Assembly (NCBI GenBank): GCA_050954285.1 | Contig: JBPBPL010000026.1 | Location: 17,622 to 81,621, forward strand | Source of the DNA: Mucilaginibacter_A sp050954285 | Lineage (GTDB): Bacteria; Bacteroidota; Bacteroidia; Sphingobacteriales; Sphingobacteriaceae | DNA length: 64,000 nt | Direction: 5' to 3' | Shown here: piece after piece, positions 28,842-37,555 of the stretch | How positions within the stretch are numbered: the first letter of the stretch is position 1 | Layout: each line of letters begins with the position of its first letter | Made by a program: the position numbers and the translations under genes | The notes under the pieces: model-generated | The model's input: the letters and a program-made list of their open reading frames with translations, nothing else | Database searches by the model: none | What the model was told of the DNA's origin: nothing

Positions 28842-30842
28842 TTAATCTTCATTAAAGCTGGTTTCCGACTTGATTATTGTTGGTGCAACCCGTTTCAAGG
28901 CGAAATTGGAAAATGGATGTACCACCAAAGGTATTTTTTCAATTCGGGTTTCGCTGGTATCCAGGCCATAAGCCTGCGCATCAGAAAGCGCATATTGTTT
29001 AATGGCGAAGTAACTTCTCAAAATAAAGCCCTCTTTTAAGCTGAATTCGTTTTCGTAGGAAAGAAATTTCTCGAGCAATACAAATCGAAAATCTGCCGCC
29101 AAGTTGTACTGGCTTAACGATTCGTATTTGGATGTGATGTCGATTTCTTTGTTAGCCACCATATCCTGCACCACTTTCCGGAATAAAACGTTAATCCGGG
29201 GCTGGATGCGGAAGCCTAAACGAAACTCTACACGGATGATTTTATCGTCTTCCAGCTCCTCGATGCTGTATTCCATTGTGTACGGATCATCGGCCCGTTC
29301 AATATGAATAAACCAGTAAATATCCGCCCGTTTTGGCATGCGGCTAAAAATAGAATATAAAATTTTCTGCTCAATTTGTTTACTGTTATTGGCTTTGGTA
29401 AGATAGATTAAGTGTGTGGCAAATTTCGGAATGGATTCTTCTGCACTTAAAGCCTTAAACATGGGAATTTTATCTTTCAGATCGATAAAATTTAATAACC
29501 GGTTATTGATTTTTCTCGCCCGGTACCAGATGTACATCGTAAAAATCAAACCGATTTCAAACACTAAAAAGAACAAACGTTTGAGCAATTTAACGGCGTT
29601 GGCTACAAAAAAAGAACCTTCCACCGAAACAAAAACACACAGGATAATGATCACCAGCCAAAGCGGCCAGTGCTTTACATAGCGCATAAAATAATACACC
29701 AGAATGGTCGTCATCAGCATAGCAACGGTGATGGAAAATCCGTAGGCCGCCGTCATCGCTTCGGAGGTGCGGAAGTATATGGAAACGGCAATACAGCCAA
29801 AACAAAGTAGCCAGTTGATACTTGGGATGTAGATTTGTCCGCGGATATCACTCGGAAACTTGATGGTTACGCGCGGCCAGAAGTTCATGCTCACGGCCTC
29901 ACTAATTAGTGTAAAAGAACCACTAATTAAAGCCTGACTGGCAATTATGGTGGCAAACGTGGCCAAGACAATGCTGGGAATCAGAAAAGTATGCGGCACA
30001 ATTTGAAAAAACGGATTTACATTGCTAAAAGAAGTACCAGCAGGTTGTAGTAAAACCCAGGCTCCCTGGCCTAAATAATTCAGCATCAGGGTGGTTTTGA
30101 CAAAAATCCAGCTAACCTGAATGTTTTTCCGGCCGCAATGGCCCAGATCAGAATACAAGGCTTCGGCACCGGTGGTACATAAAAAAACGGCTCCAAGCAA
30201 CCAGAATCCTTTTGGATGACCGGTGAGTAATTCAAAGCCATAGTATGGGTTTAAAGCTTTGAAAATTTGCGGGTAATGTATAATTTGTAACGTTCCTAAT
30301 ACGCCCAGCATGATAAACCAAAGCAGCATGATCGGGCCGAATGCAGAGCCGATAACTTTAGTGCCAAACTGCTGGAAAAAGAAAAGCAGCAGGATAATAC
30401 CGATTACAATCGTTAGGATCAATTCATTTCCGGGAATGATGTAAGCGGAGAGGGCAGGTACCAGATGAAGGCCCTCAATTGCGGAGGTAACTGAAATTGG
30501 CGGTGTAATAATACCATCGGCCAACAACGTGCCCGCACCGATAATGGCAGGAACAGCCAGCCACTTACCATACCTTCGAACCAAAGCATACAAAGAAAAA
30601 ATCCCGCCTTCGCCTTTATTATCTGCTTGTAGTGTGATGAAAATATATTTAAAAGTGGTTTGTAAAGTTAGCGTCCAGAAAACGCAGGAAATAGCACCCA
30701 ATACCAGCTCCTGGTTCACTTTTCCGCCTTCGGTTAACAAAGTTTGAAAAACATATAATGGCGAAGTACCGATGTCGCCAAAGATAATGCCGAGCGTAAT
30801 CAGCATGCCAGCGGCGGATAATTTTTTCAGATGTGCACTCAT
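28842..30842 (-). CDS. kup: KUP family potassium uptake protein
   Basis: 666 residues. The N-terminus has the family signature (LGIIFGDIGTSPLYVFQTLL), followed by about 12 membrane helices through residue ~450, with GTLLADGIITPPISVTSAIEG and GAVFLCTTGAEALYSDLGHCG as further KUP hallmarks. A ~200-residue cytoplasmic C-terminal domain ends it, as in typical KUP proteins. It would import K+ with protons across the inner membrane. It is monocistronic and divergent from the NtrC-type regulator gene; regulation is not evident. A motif copy occurs inside the gene at about 30024. Confidence 0.95.
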   Translation of the reverse strand: MSAHLKKLSAAGMLITLGIIFGDIGTSPLYVFQTLLTEGGKVNQELVLGAISCVFWTLTLQTTFKYIFITLQADNKGEGGIFSLYALVRRYGKWLAVPAIIGAGTLLADGIITPPISVTSAIEGLHLVPALSAYIIPGNELILTIVIGIILLLFFFQQFGTKVIGSAFGPIMLLWFIMLGVLGTLQIIHYPQIFKALNPYYGFELLTGHPKGFWLLGAVFLCTTGAEALYSDLGHCGRKNIQVSWIFVKTTLMLNYLGQGAWVLLQPAGTSFSNVNPFFQIVPHTFLIPSIVLATFATIIASQALISGSFTLISEAVSMNFWPRVTIKFPSDIRGQIYIPSINWLLCFGCIAVSIYFRTSEAMTAAYGFSITVAMLMTTILVYYFMRYVKHWPLWLVIIILCVFVSVEGSFFVANAVKLLKRLFFLVFEIGLIFTMYIWYRARKINNRLLNFIDLKDKIPMFKALSAEESIPKFATHLIYLTKANNSKQIEQKILYSIFSRMPKRADIYWFIHIERADDPYTMEYSIEELEDDKIIRVEFRLGFRIQPRINVLFRKVVQDMVANKEIDITSKYESLSQYNLAADFRFVLLEKFLSYENEFSLKEGFILRSYFAIKQYALSDAQAYGLDTSETRIEKIPLVVHPFSNFALKRVAPTIIKSETSFNED

Positions 30843-31174
30843 TTAATTAGTTTTGGATAGTATCCTATAAAAGCAACAATTAAAGTATCGTGCTTTTACA
30901 GGATAAATTTTGATGAAGTTTCGTTATTGATGAACTTCTGTGATTAGCTAAAGGGATGCCCTGTTAAATGAATGAATTAGCGTAAAATATAAGTAATTGA
31001 TTATTAGTAAAATGCATATTTTTAGACAAAGATAAACCAAGCCGGAAAAGATCATTTTGATAATTGGGTATCAAAATGATAAACCATTGCATGAATAATC
31101 TCCGCCTAAAATTAATATTAGGCATATTTAGTTGCAGTATTAATGCTTCTTTTACACATAAAATTTTGTTGTTC
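30843..31174. promoter_or_regulatory. Divergent kup/regulator intergenic region with 12-bp palindrome
   Basis: This 332-bp gap contains a perfect 12-bp inverted repeat, ATCATTTTGATA (31051-31062) and its complement (31069-31080), around a 6-nt loop. The word GATAAACCA occurs on both sides of it (31031 and 31078). A motif copy (TGCTTCTTTTA, 31144-31154) lies 20 nt before the regulator start. No TAnnTTTG promoter is obvious. The palindrome could be an operator for autoregulation. Confidence 0.5.
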
Positions 31175-32539
31175 ATGTTGATTCCTGCTTCCGTGCAAAA
31201 AGGCAAACTGTTAATTATTGATGATGAAGATCGATTGCGAAAACTGCTTTCGCGGATTTTGCAGTTGGAAGGATATGATGTTTTTGAAGCTGCTACTGCA
31301 AAAGAAGGTCTGAAAAAGCTGGAAAACGAAGCTATAGAAGTGGTTATCAGTGATGTAAAACTGCCTGATAGTAACGGGATTGAGTTAACACAAAAAATCA
31401 AATCAGGCTGGCCGGCAATAGAAGTGATTGTGCTAACGGCTTTTGGCAGCATTAGCGATGGGGTTACAGCGATTAAAAACGGCGCTTTTGATTATATTGT
31501 TAAAGGTGATGACAATGACAAAATTATTCCGCTGATTAGTAAGGCAATGGATAAAGTGCTGTTGCAGCAACGGGTAAACGAGCTGGAAAGTAAACTGAAT
31601 AACCGCTTTGGTTTTGAGCGGATTATTGGAAAAACAGAGCCGATTAAAGATGCGATTGATCTCGCCCAAAAAGTAGCAGGAACAGATACTACCGTATTAT
31701 TGCTTGGCGAAACCGGAACCGGAAAAGAGGTTTTTGCCGAAGCCATCCACCAGGCCAGTACGCGCAGTCAAAAAACTTTTGTGGCCGTTAATTGCAGCGC
31801 TTTTACCAAAGAACTGCTGGAAAGCGAACTTTTTGGTTACAAAGCTGGCGCGTTTACCAATGCCTTGAAAGATAAAAAAGGGTTGTTTGAAGAAGCTAAC
31901 GGCGGAACTATTTTTTTAGATGAAATTGGCGAGCTTGACCTGAATTTGCAGGCAAAATTACTTCGGGTATTAGAATCGCAGCAATTTATTAAAATTGGCG
32001 ATACACGGCCCACGCAGGTTGATGCGCGCATTATTGCAGCTACAAACCGCGATTTACTTGCAGAATCTGCTAAAGCCATTTTTCGGCCAGATTTGTATTA
32101 CCGTTTATCCGTTTTTCAAATTACTTTGCCGGCACTTCGCAACCGAAAAGAAGACATTAAACTGCTTACTGCTTTTTTTATCAGGTATTTTTCATCAAAA
32201 GTTAAAAAAACAATTCCTGTTTTATCTGCAGATTTTATTAAAAAGTTAGAAGCTTATCCTTGGCCGGGTAATATCCGAGAATTAAAAAATGTGATTGAAC
32301 GAGTGGTAATATTAAGTAATGATGGCCAGGCCGACGAATCTTTATTGCCGTTGAATATGCAAGAGCAAATCGTGTTGAACCATTACGACAACCCTCATTT
32401 TGATATGGCTTCCGTAGAAAAAAAACATATCCAACAAGTGCTGAAACATGCCGGTGGCAACCGTGCCGAAGCCGCACGCTTGCTTGATATTGGAATTGCC
32501 ACCTTGTATCGAAAATTAAAAGAATATGGGATTGAATAA
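31175..32539 (+). CDS. NtrC-family sigma-54-type response regulator with GAFTNA loop
   Basis: 454 residues from the ATG at 31175. The longer in-frame start at 31064 would add 37 residues unlike a receiver and would overlap the palindrome. The receiver domain has Asp60 in ISDVKLPD. The AAA+ domain has Walker A GETGTGKE (from ~178) and Walker B FLDEIGEL. The C-terminal Fis-type helix-turn-helix is GGNRAEAARLLDIG. The sigma-54-contacting loop reads GAFTNA (225-230) instead of GAFTGA. No partner kinase is adjacent, so it is an orphan here. Members activate transcription from sigma-54 promoters on phosphorylation. Confidence 0.92.
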   Translation: MLIPASVQKGKLLIIDDEDRLRKLLSRILQLEGYDVFEAATAKEGLKKLENEAIEVVISDVKLPDSNGIELTQKIKSGWPAIEVIVLTAFGSISDGVTAIKNGAFDYIVKGDDNDKIIPLISKAMDKVLLQQRVNELESKLNNRFGFERIIGKTEPIKDAIDLAQKVAGTDTTVLLLGETGTGKEVFAEAIHQASTRSQKTFVAVNCSAFTKELLESELFGYKAGAFTNALKDKKGLFEEANGGTIFLDEIGELDLNLQAKLLRVLESQQFIKIGDTRPTQVDARIIAATNRDLLAESAKAIFRPDLYYRLSVFQITLPALRNRKEDIKLLTAFFIRYFSSKVKKTIPVLSADFIKKLEAYPWPGNIRELKNVIERVVILSNDGQADESLLPLNMQEQIVLNHYDNPHFDMASVEKKHIQQVLKHAGGNRAEAARLLDIGIATLYRKLKEYGIE

Positions 32540-32781
32540 ACAAGTTTCAGTTGTTTTTGCGGATTGAGGTTTAATGACGAACGATTGACTTTTTATACCG
32601 TTTATTTTCATCGAGACAACCTGTTCTTTCGTCGATACCTGTTGCCAGATCAGGCTTGGATTGAAGAAAATTGTCAGTATTATTCATTTTCAATTTATTT
32701 ACAGACGCATATTATGTTACCTTTTCCACAAAAAGTCAGATTCAAACTTTAATGCTTTTTAAATATTTTGTTGGTAAAAAC

Positions 32782-35610
32782 ATGTATAAGCGGGTTGTAA
32801 ACAAACGGTTTGCTATTTTTAAAGCTTCTTTTATTACCTTAATTTTATTACTGGCGCATCAGTTTTCTTTCGCGCAGTTATGTACCGGTAGTTTGGGCGA
32901 TCCGGTTGTTAGCATTACTTTCGGGGCCGGTACAGCTACTCATGCTGGTGCTTTGGCATCCGGCACTACAAGTTATACTTACAGCAGTGCCGATTTTCCT
33001 ACGGATGGATCGTATACGGTTGAAAACACCACTGCCGGAGCAAGTGGTGTATGGTGGACGACAACCGATCATACAGGAGACACCGGCGGCTATATGATGG
33101 TAGTGAATGCCAGTGTAGCCAAAACAGATTATTTTTATAAAAGCACCGTTAGCGGACTTTGCCCCGGTACTACTTATGAATTTGCTGCCTGGGTTGTTAA
33201 CCTGTTGAAATCAAGAGATATAAGCCCTCCGGATATCACTTTTACCATATCCACCGCCAGCGGAACGGTTTTAGGAACTTACAGTACCGGCACGATTCCG
33301 CTTACTTCATCAGGGCCTGTGTGGAAACAATACGGTTTATATTTTACCACGCCAGCTAATGTGGAAAGTGTCGTGATCCAGATGACCAACAACAGCAATG
33401 GCGGTGCACCAGCCAATGATTTGGCTTTGGATGACATCACTTTTCGTGCCTGCGGACCAACAATGGTTTCCAGTTTCAGTTCTTCGACTGCAGTAACAAC
33501 ACAAACCGTTTGTGCAGGTTCGAGCCAAAAATTTGCGTTAAGCGCGGCAGTTTCTACCGGCTATACCAATCCGGCTTATCAATGGCAGGTGAACTCGGGT
33601 TCTGGGTGGACCGATATTACAGGTGCTACCGCAACTACTTACACATTAAGTACACCAGCTACGGCCGGCAGTTACCAGTATCGTTTGGTTAGTTCTGAAG
33701 CGGCAAATATTGGTACAGCTGCCTGCCAGGTGGCTTCAAATCTGCTTACGCTAACTGTAACGCCAGCTGCCATTGCTTCTTTTACAGTGGCAGATAGTAC
33801 GTGTCGTTCAGATTCAGTTGTATTTAAAAATACCTCTACTACTACCGGTATCACGGTTTCGGCCTGGAACTGGGATTTTGGTGATGGGCAAACCTCAACG
33901 CTTCAGAATCCTTCACACTTGTATTCAGCAGCAGGGAATTATACTGTTACGTTAAACATTACCAGCAGCGGCGGATGTGCATCCACGGCTTTTAGCAAAA
34001 CCATTCACATCAGTGCGTTGCCTGTTTCATTATTTACTTTTTCTACGCCAAATTGCGTTGGGCAGGCGGTAACATTTACTGATCAATCAACTGTAACAGA
34101 AGGAAAAATTACACAATGGTCATGGAATTTTGGTGATCAAACATTAAACAGCGTTTTCAGTACCAATGCTTCTTTTACCCATACTTTTTCGTCAGCCGGA
34201 ACTTATACTGTTACTTTACAGGTGCTTACAAGTGCCGGTTGCGTAAATACTTCTACCCAAACCATTGTTATTCATCCTTTGCCGGTGGCAGATTTTTCTT
34301 TGCCTGATGTTTGCCTATCTGATGCTTATGCAAAGTTTACCGATAAAAGCAGCATTGCCGACAGCACCCAATCAGCTTTTATTTATCTGTGGAATTTTGG
34401 CGATCAGAATGCAAGTACTTCGAACCCCAATACTTCCACCGTAAAAAATCCTCAGCATAAATATTCTCAAACAGGAAATTACACGGTTAGCCTTACCGTT
34501 ACGTCTGGATACGGCTGCGTAGGTACCACCAAAACGCAAGCATTTACGGTAAATGGCGCAGTTCCGGTTGCTTCTTTTAAGGCAGAAAATAGCGGAAGTT
34601 TATGTAGCAGCGACAGCATTTACTTTGATAATACCTCTACCATTGATTTTGGCAACATTACCAAGATTGTATTTTATTACGATTATGTGAATGCGCCGAA
34701 TGACAGTACGGTTTTTTATAGAAGCCTGAACCAGATTCCGGCCACCAACAAATTCTCGCATTTTTACGGGTTGTTTAATACGCCGCTTACCAAAACTTAT
34801 GATGTAAAAATGATTATATATTCCGGGGCTACCTGTTTCAGTTCTGTGGATCATACCATCACGATTAATGCTAACCCGATTGTTACATTATCTGCTATTG
34901 GTACCATTTGCCAGGAATCAAACCCGGTTCAAATCACCCAAAATCTTAACGGGTTTACTGGTACGGGCACTTTTAGCGGTACAGGCATTTCTTCATCCGG
35001 ATTGTTTAATCCGGCTGCGGCAGGGGTAGGCACTTTCACCATTAGCTATACTTTTACAGCTGCCAACGGTTGCGGCTATTCAACTTCGCAACAGGTTACG
35101 GTATTTGCTACGCCAACAGTTTCCGCTCCGGCTACGGTTGAGATATTGGAAGGCGGCCAAACAACTATCAAGGCTGTGGCTTCGGGCAATAATTTGACTT
35201 ACCAATGGACGCCAGCCACAGGTTTAAGTTCTGCTACGGTTCTGGATCCGGTAGTAAGTCCTGCTACCGATACGCAATATACTTTGGTGGTTACTTCTGC
35301 GGATGGTTGTGTGGCCAGCGCACAGGTAGAAGTTACAGTTTTGAAAGCACCGGTTGTACCCAATACGTTCACCCCTAATAATGATGGCGTGAACGATACC
35401 TGGAACATTAAATACTTGGATAGTTACCCGAATTGTACAGTAGAAATTTACAACCGTTATGGTCAGCAACTTTTTTATTCTATCGGTTATCCTGTGCCGT
35501 GGGACGGGCAATATAAAGGTGCAAATCTGCCAGTGGGCGTTTATTATTACATCATCAACCCAAAAAGCGGCCGCAGCCGGATTTCAGGAAGTTTAACCAT
35601 TATCAGGTAA
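32782..35610 (+). CDS. Large PKD-domain surface protein with gliding-motility-type C-terminal sorting domain
   Basis: About 942 residues from MYKRVVNKRF, which begins a signal peptide (ITLILLLAHQFSFAQ). Upstream in-frame starts at 32671 and 32752 precede this and are less plausible. A beta-rich N-terminal domain (~25-230) is followed by an Ig-like stretch and several PKD domains marked by WNWDFGDGQTS, WSWNFGDQ and YLWNFGDQ. The C-terminal ~85 residues (PNTFTPNNDGVNDTWNIKYL ... GVYYYIIN) match the gliding motility-associated type IX sorting domain. It should be exported by Sec and then by type IX secretion to the surface, with an adhesive or glycan-binding role possible. Several ASFT segments carry motif copies. 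Confidence 0.88.
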   Translation: MYKRVVNKRFAIFKASFITLILLLAHQFSFAQLCTGSLGDPVVSITFGAGTATHAGALASGTTSYTYSSADFPTDGSYTVENTTAGASGVWWTTTDHTGDTGGYMMVVNASVAKTDYFYKSTVSGLCPGTTYEFAAWVVNLLKSRDISPPDITFTISTASGTVLGTYSTGTIPLTSSGPVWKQYGLYFTTPANVESVVIQMTNNSNGGAPANDLALDDITFRACGPTMVSSFSSSTAVTTQTVCAGSSQKFALSAAVSTGYTNPAYQWQVNSGSGWTDITGATATTYTLSTPATAGSYQYRLVSSEAANIGTAACQVASNLLTLTVTPAAIASFTVADSTCRSDSVVFKNTSTTTGITVSAWNWDFGDGQTSTLQNPSHLYSAAGNYTVTLNITSSGGCASTAFSKTIHISALPVSLFTFSTPNCVGQAVTFTDQSTVTEGKITQWSWNFGDQTLNSVFSTNASFTHTFSSAGTYTVTLQVLTSAGCVNTSTQTIVIHPLPVADFSLPDVCLSDAYAKFTDKSSIADSTQSAFIYLWNFGDQNASTSNPNTSTVKNPQHKYSQTGNYTVSLTVTSGYGCVGTTKTQAFTVNGAVPVASFKAENSGSLCSSDSIYFDNTSTIDFGNITKIVFYYDYVNAPNDSTVFYRSLNQIPATNKFSHFYGLFNTPLTKTYDVKMIIYSGATCFSSVDHTITINANPIVTLSAIGTICQESNPVQITQNLNGFTGTGTFSGTGISSSGLFNPAAAGVGTFTISYTFTAANGCGYSTSQQVTVFATPTVSAPATVEILEGGQTTIKAVASGNNLTYQWTPATGLSSATVLDPVVSPATDTQYTLVVTSADGCVASAQVEVTVLKAPVVPNTFTPNNDGVNDTWNIKYLDSYPNCTVEIYNRYGQQLFYSIGYPVPWDGQYKGANLPVGVYYYIINPKSGRSRISGSLTIIR

Positions 35611-35694
35611 CGGCCTGATTATGCTGTTGCATGAGCAACTTTTTGACTACTGTTTTTATAGTGTTAAATTTTTGTTAAATGTTTAAACTTCTAG

Positions 35695-35724
35695 TTGCTT
35701 AGTGTACTTTTTACACTATATTTG
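35695..35724 (+). promoter_or_regulatory. Canonical Bacteroidota promoter with palindromic spacer
   Basis: TTG at 35695-35697, a 19-bp spacer and TATATTTG at 35717-35724 match the -33/-7 consensus with ideal spacing. The spacer carries AGTGTA (35701-35706) inverted to TACACT (35712-35717), placed like a repressor operator. Confidence 0.6.
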
Positions 35725-35729
35725 TGCTC

Positions 35730-35795
35730 TTCATATTTAGGTTTATAATTGGTTAAAAGGACTTCATTCTCCCCGTTTGAAGTCCTTTTTGTTTT
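35730..35795 (+). ncRNA. Candidate small RNA of about 60-65 nt
   Basis: The promoter at 35695-35724 would start transcription near 35730, and the hairpin at 35755-35789 (12-bp perfect stem, core AAAAGGACTTCA, followed by T5) would end it about 60 nt later. No reading frame fits in between. Alternatively the hairpin simply terminates the PKD gene and the promoter is fortuitous. Confidence 0.35.
35755..35795 (+). terminator. Rho-independent terminator
   Basis: Perfect 12-bp stem (35755-35766 with 35778-35789), 11-nt loop, trailing T run. It lies 145 bp after the PKD gene, unusually far for that gene. Confidence 0.88.
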
Positions 35796-35869
35796 ATGGT
35801 ATTTTTTGGAAAGCAATAAACAAGCATTTCAAAATAAACATTTGTTTAAACAATTAATCTTGATACTTC

Positions 35870-35895
35870 TTTTACCGGTATAATTTCCGGTAAAA
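35870..35895. promoter_or_regulatory. Inverted repeat upstream of the pirin gene, fused to a motif copy
   Basis: TTTTACCGG (35870-35878) and CCGGTAAAA (35887-35895) form a perfect 9-bp inverted repeat with an 8-nt AT-rich loop. The left arm is the tail of a GA-type motif copy, GATACTTCTTTTACC (35862-35876). It is 22 bp before the pirin ATG, so it could be an operator or leader hairpin. Confidence 0.45.
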
Positions 35896-35916
35896 CTATT
35901 ACCTAAAAACTCAAAA

Positions 35917-36771
35917 ATGCTTACCATTAAACAACTCCATAAAGCAGAATATGCACCCATTGCAGACCTGGTTACGTACCGCGTTTTGCCAACACGTTCT
36001 ATTGATTATTTAGATCCGTTTTTGTTTTTGAATCATCATGGTCCGCAGGTTTACAAGGCATTTAACCGCGGCTTGCCTTTTGGGCCGCACCCGCATCGCG
36101 GTATGGAAACGGTTACATTTATTTTGGAAGGCGACATTGCCCACAAAGACAGCGGCGGCCACGAAAGCGTGATGACCGAAGGAGGTGTGCAATGGATGAC
36201 GGCCGGAAAAGGGTTGATTCATGCCGAGGTTTCTTCGGAAGCATTCAAAAAAAGTGGTGGCCCGCTGGAGATTTTACAATTGTGGATCAACCTTCCCGCT
36301 AAATCAAAAATGACCACACCGTTTTACAAAGGTTTGCAAAAAGAGGATATCCCGAGCCTGGTTTTGGATGAAGGAAAAGTTACCGTCAACCTGGTTTCTG
36401 GTGATTGGGAAGGACATCAGGCGGCTTTCAAATCTGGTATCGGCGTACAGCTGAACACCATTTTTTTTAAGGAAGGTGGTAAATTATCGATTCCGGTTCC
36501 AAGCGATCATAATACCTTTTTTTATGTGATTAAAGGACAACTCAATGTGAATGAAACAACGGTTGAAAAACTGTATCTGGCAGAGTTTAACTACGATGGC
36601 GACCGTCTCCATATTCAGGCAGATGAAGAAAGCATATTACTTTTCGGCCAGGCCAAGCCGCTAAATGAACCGGTAGTTTCGCAAGGCCCGTTTGTGATGA
36701 ACACCGAGCAGGAAATTGAAGAAGCATATGCAGATTACCAACAAGGAAAATTTGGTAACGGAAACTTTTAG
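35917..36771 (+). CDS. Pirin family protein
   Basis: 284 residues, a bicupin. The N-terminal pirin domain shows LDPFLFLNHHGPQ, the metal-binding GPHPHRGMETVTFILEG (His pair plus Glu/His later) and TAGKGLIHAEV; the C-terminal cupin covers ~170-260. Pirins bind Fe or other metals; some bacterial members have quercetinase activity, and the cellular role is often unknown. There is no signal peptide, so it is cytoplasmic. It precedes the second molybdenum-hydroxylase cluster by 112 bp with a motif copy between them, so cotranscription is uncertain. Confidence 0.93.
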   Translation: MLTIKQLHKAEYAPIADLVTYRVLPTRSIDYLDPFLFLNHHGPQVYKAFNRGLPFGPHPHRGMETVTFILEGDIAHKDSGGHESVMTEGGVQWMTAGKGLIHAEVSSEAFKKSGGPLEILQLWINLPAKSKMTTPFYKGLQKEDIPSLVLDEGKVTVNLVSGDWEGHQAAFKSGIGVQLNTIFFKEGGKLSIPVPSDHNTFFYVIKGQLNVNETTVEKLYLAEFNYDGDRLHIQADEESILLFGQAKPLNEPVVSQGPFVMNTEQEIEEAYADYQQGKFGNGNF

Positions 36772-36787
36772 TTGCCAAAAAAACAAT

Positions 36788-36802
36788 GATAAAAGAAGCA
36801 TT
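36788..36802 (+). repeat. Dispersed motif copy (GA type)
   Basis: GATAAAAGAAGCATT, 16 bp after the pirin stop codon, in the gap before the second molybdenum hydroxylase operon. Confidence 0.65.
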
Positions 36803-36883
36803 CTAAATTAGGTTTTTCAGGAACATTTTTCCCGAATAATGATTTAATAAATCAATGTTTCAGCAGTAAATTTTGATCAAAAA

Positions 36884-37537
36884 ATGAGCGAGAGAGAAAA
36901 CGAAAATAATAAGTTTCAGGATAATGAAAAAGCTTCCTTATCATCGGGAGGGGCAAGTCGCCGGAACTTTATATCAAAAATAGCCGTTGCCGGCGCTGGT
37001 TTATCCCTAGCACCATTGCTTGTTTCGGCAGCAGAAAAAGAAGCGGAAAGAATTACTCTTGCGCCTATCGAGGTGAACAGTGTTACGCTGATGATCAACG
37101 GGCAAAAGCGAACCCTGAATTTGGATTCGCGGGTAACTTTGCTGGATGCTTTGCGCGAAAAACTGATGCTTACCGGTACTAAAAAAGGGTGTGATCATGG
37201 CCAGTGCGGTGCCTGTACGGTTTTAGTAAATGGCCGGCGTGTTAATTCCTGCTTAACTTTAGCTGCTTTGTGTGAGAATGCAGAAGTGGTAACGGTAGAA
37301 GGTTTGGCCAAAGGTGAGGATTTGCACCCGATGCAGGAAGCTTTTATCAAACACGATGCCTTTCAGTGTGGATATTGCACGCCGGGGCAAATTTGTTCTG
37401 CAGTAGGTTTAGTGAAAGAAGGACACGCCAAAACGGATGCAGAAATTCGGGAAAGCATGAGTGGAAATATCTGTCGCTGTGGTGCTTACCAGAATATTTT
37501 AAGTGCGATAAAAGAAGTACAACAAGTAAACGCTTAA
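36884..37537 (+). CDS. PaoA-like [2Fe-2S] subunit, second copy, Tat-exported
   Basis: 217 residues, paralogous to the gene at 9568. It has a twin-arginine signal (SRRNFISKIAVAGAGLSLAP) and both [2Fe-2S] cysteine sets: CDHGQCGACTV with a later SC, then CGYCTPGQICSA and CRCGAYQNI. It is the small electron-transfer subunit of a periplasmic xanthine-oxidase-family enzyme and starts an apparent operon of five genes. A motif copy lies inside its 3' end (37507-37521). The high similarity to the first copy in both signal and cluster regions points to duplication of the whole three-gene unit. Confidence 0.92.
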   Translation: MSERENENNKFQDNEKASLSSGGASRRNFISKIAVAGAGLSLAPLLVSAAEKEAERITLAPIEVNSVTLMINGQKRTLNLDSRVTLLDALREKLMLTGTKKGCDHGQCGACTVLVNGRRVNSCLTLAALCENAEVVTVEGLAKGEDLHPMQEAFIKHDAFQCGYCTPGQICSAVGLVKEGHAKTDAEIRESMSGNICRCGAYQNILSAIKEVQQVNA

Positions 37538-37555
37538 CCCAACCGACTAAATATT

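Larger units (their letters stand above)
35611..35916. other. 306-bp intergenic region with promoter, terminator and motif copies
   Basis: It holds an AC-type motif copy (about 35647-35661), a canonical promoter (35695-35724), a strong terminator (35755-35795), a GA-type motif copy (35862-35876) and a hairpin before the pirin start. No open reading frame of note. The promoter-terminator pair is described as a separate small RNA candidate. Confidence 0.6.

Noticed and set aside
32540..32781. A gene or promoter in the gap before the PKD protein
   Set aside because: Only short AT-rich frames without a start context, and no TAnnTTTG element. In-frame extensions upstream of 32782 lack a signal-peptide rationale.
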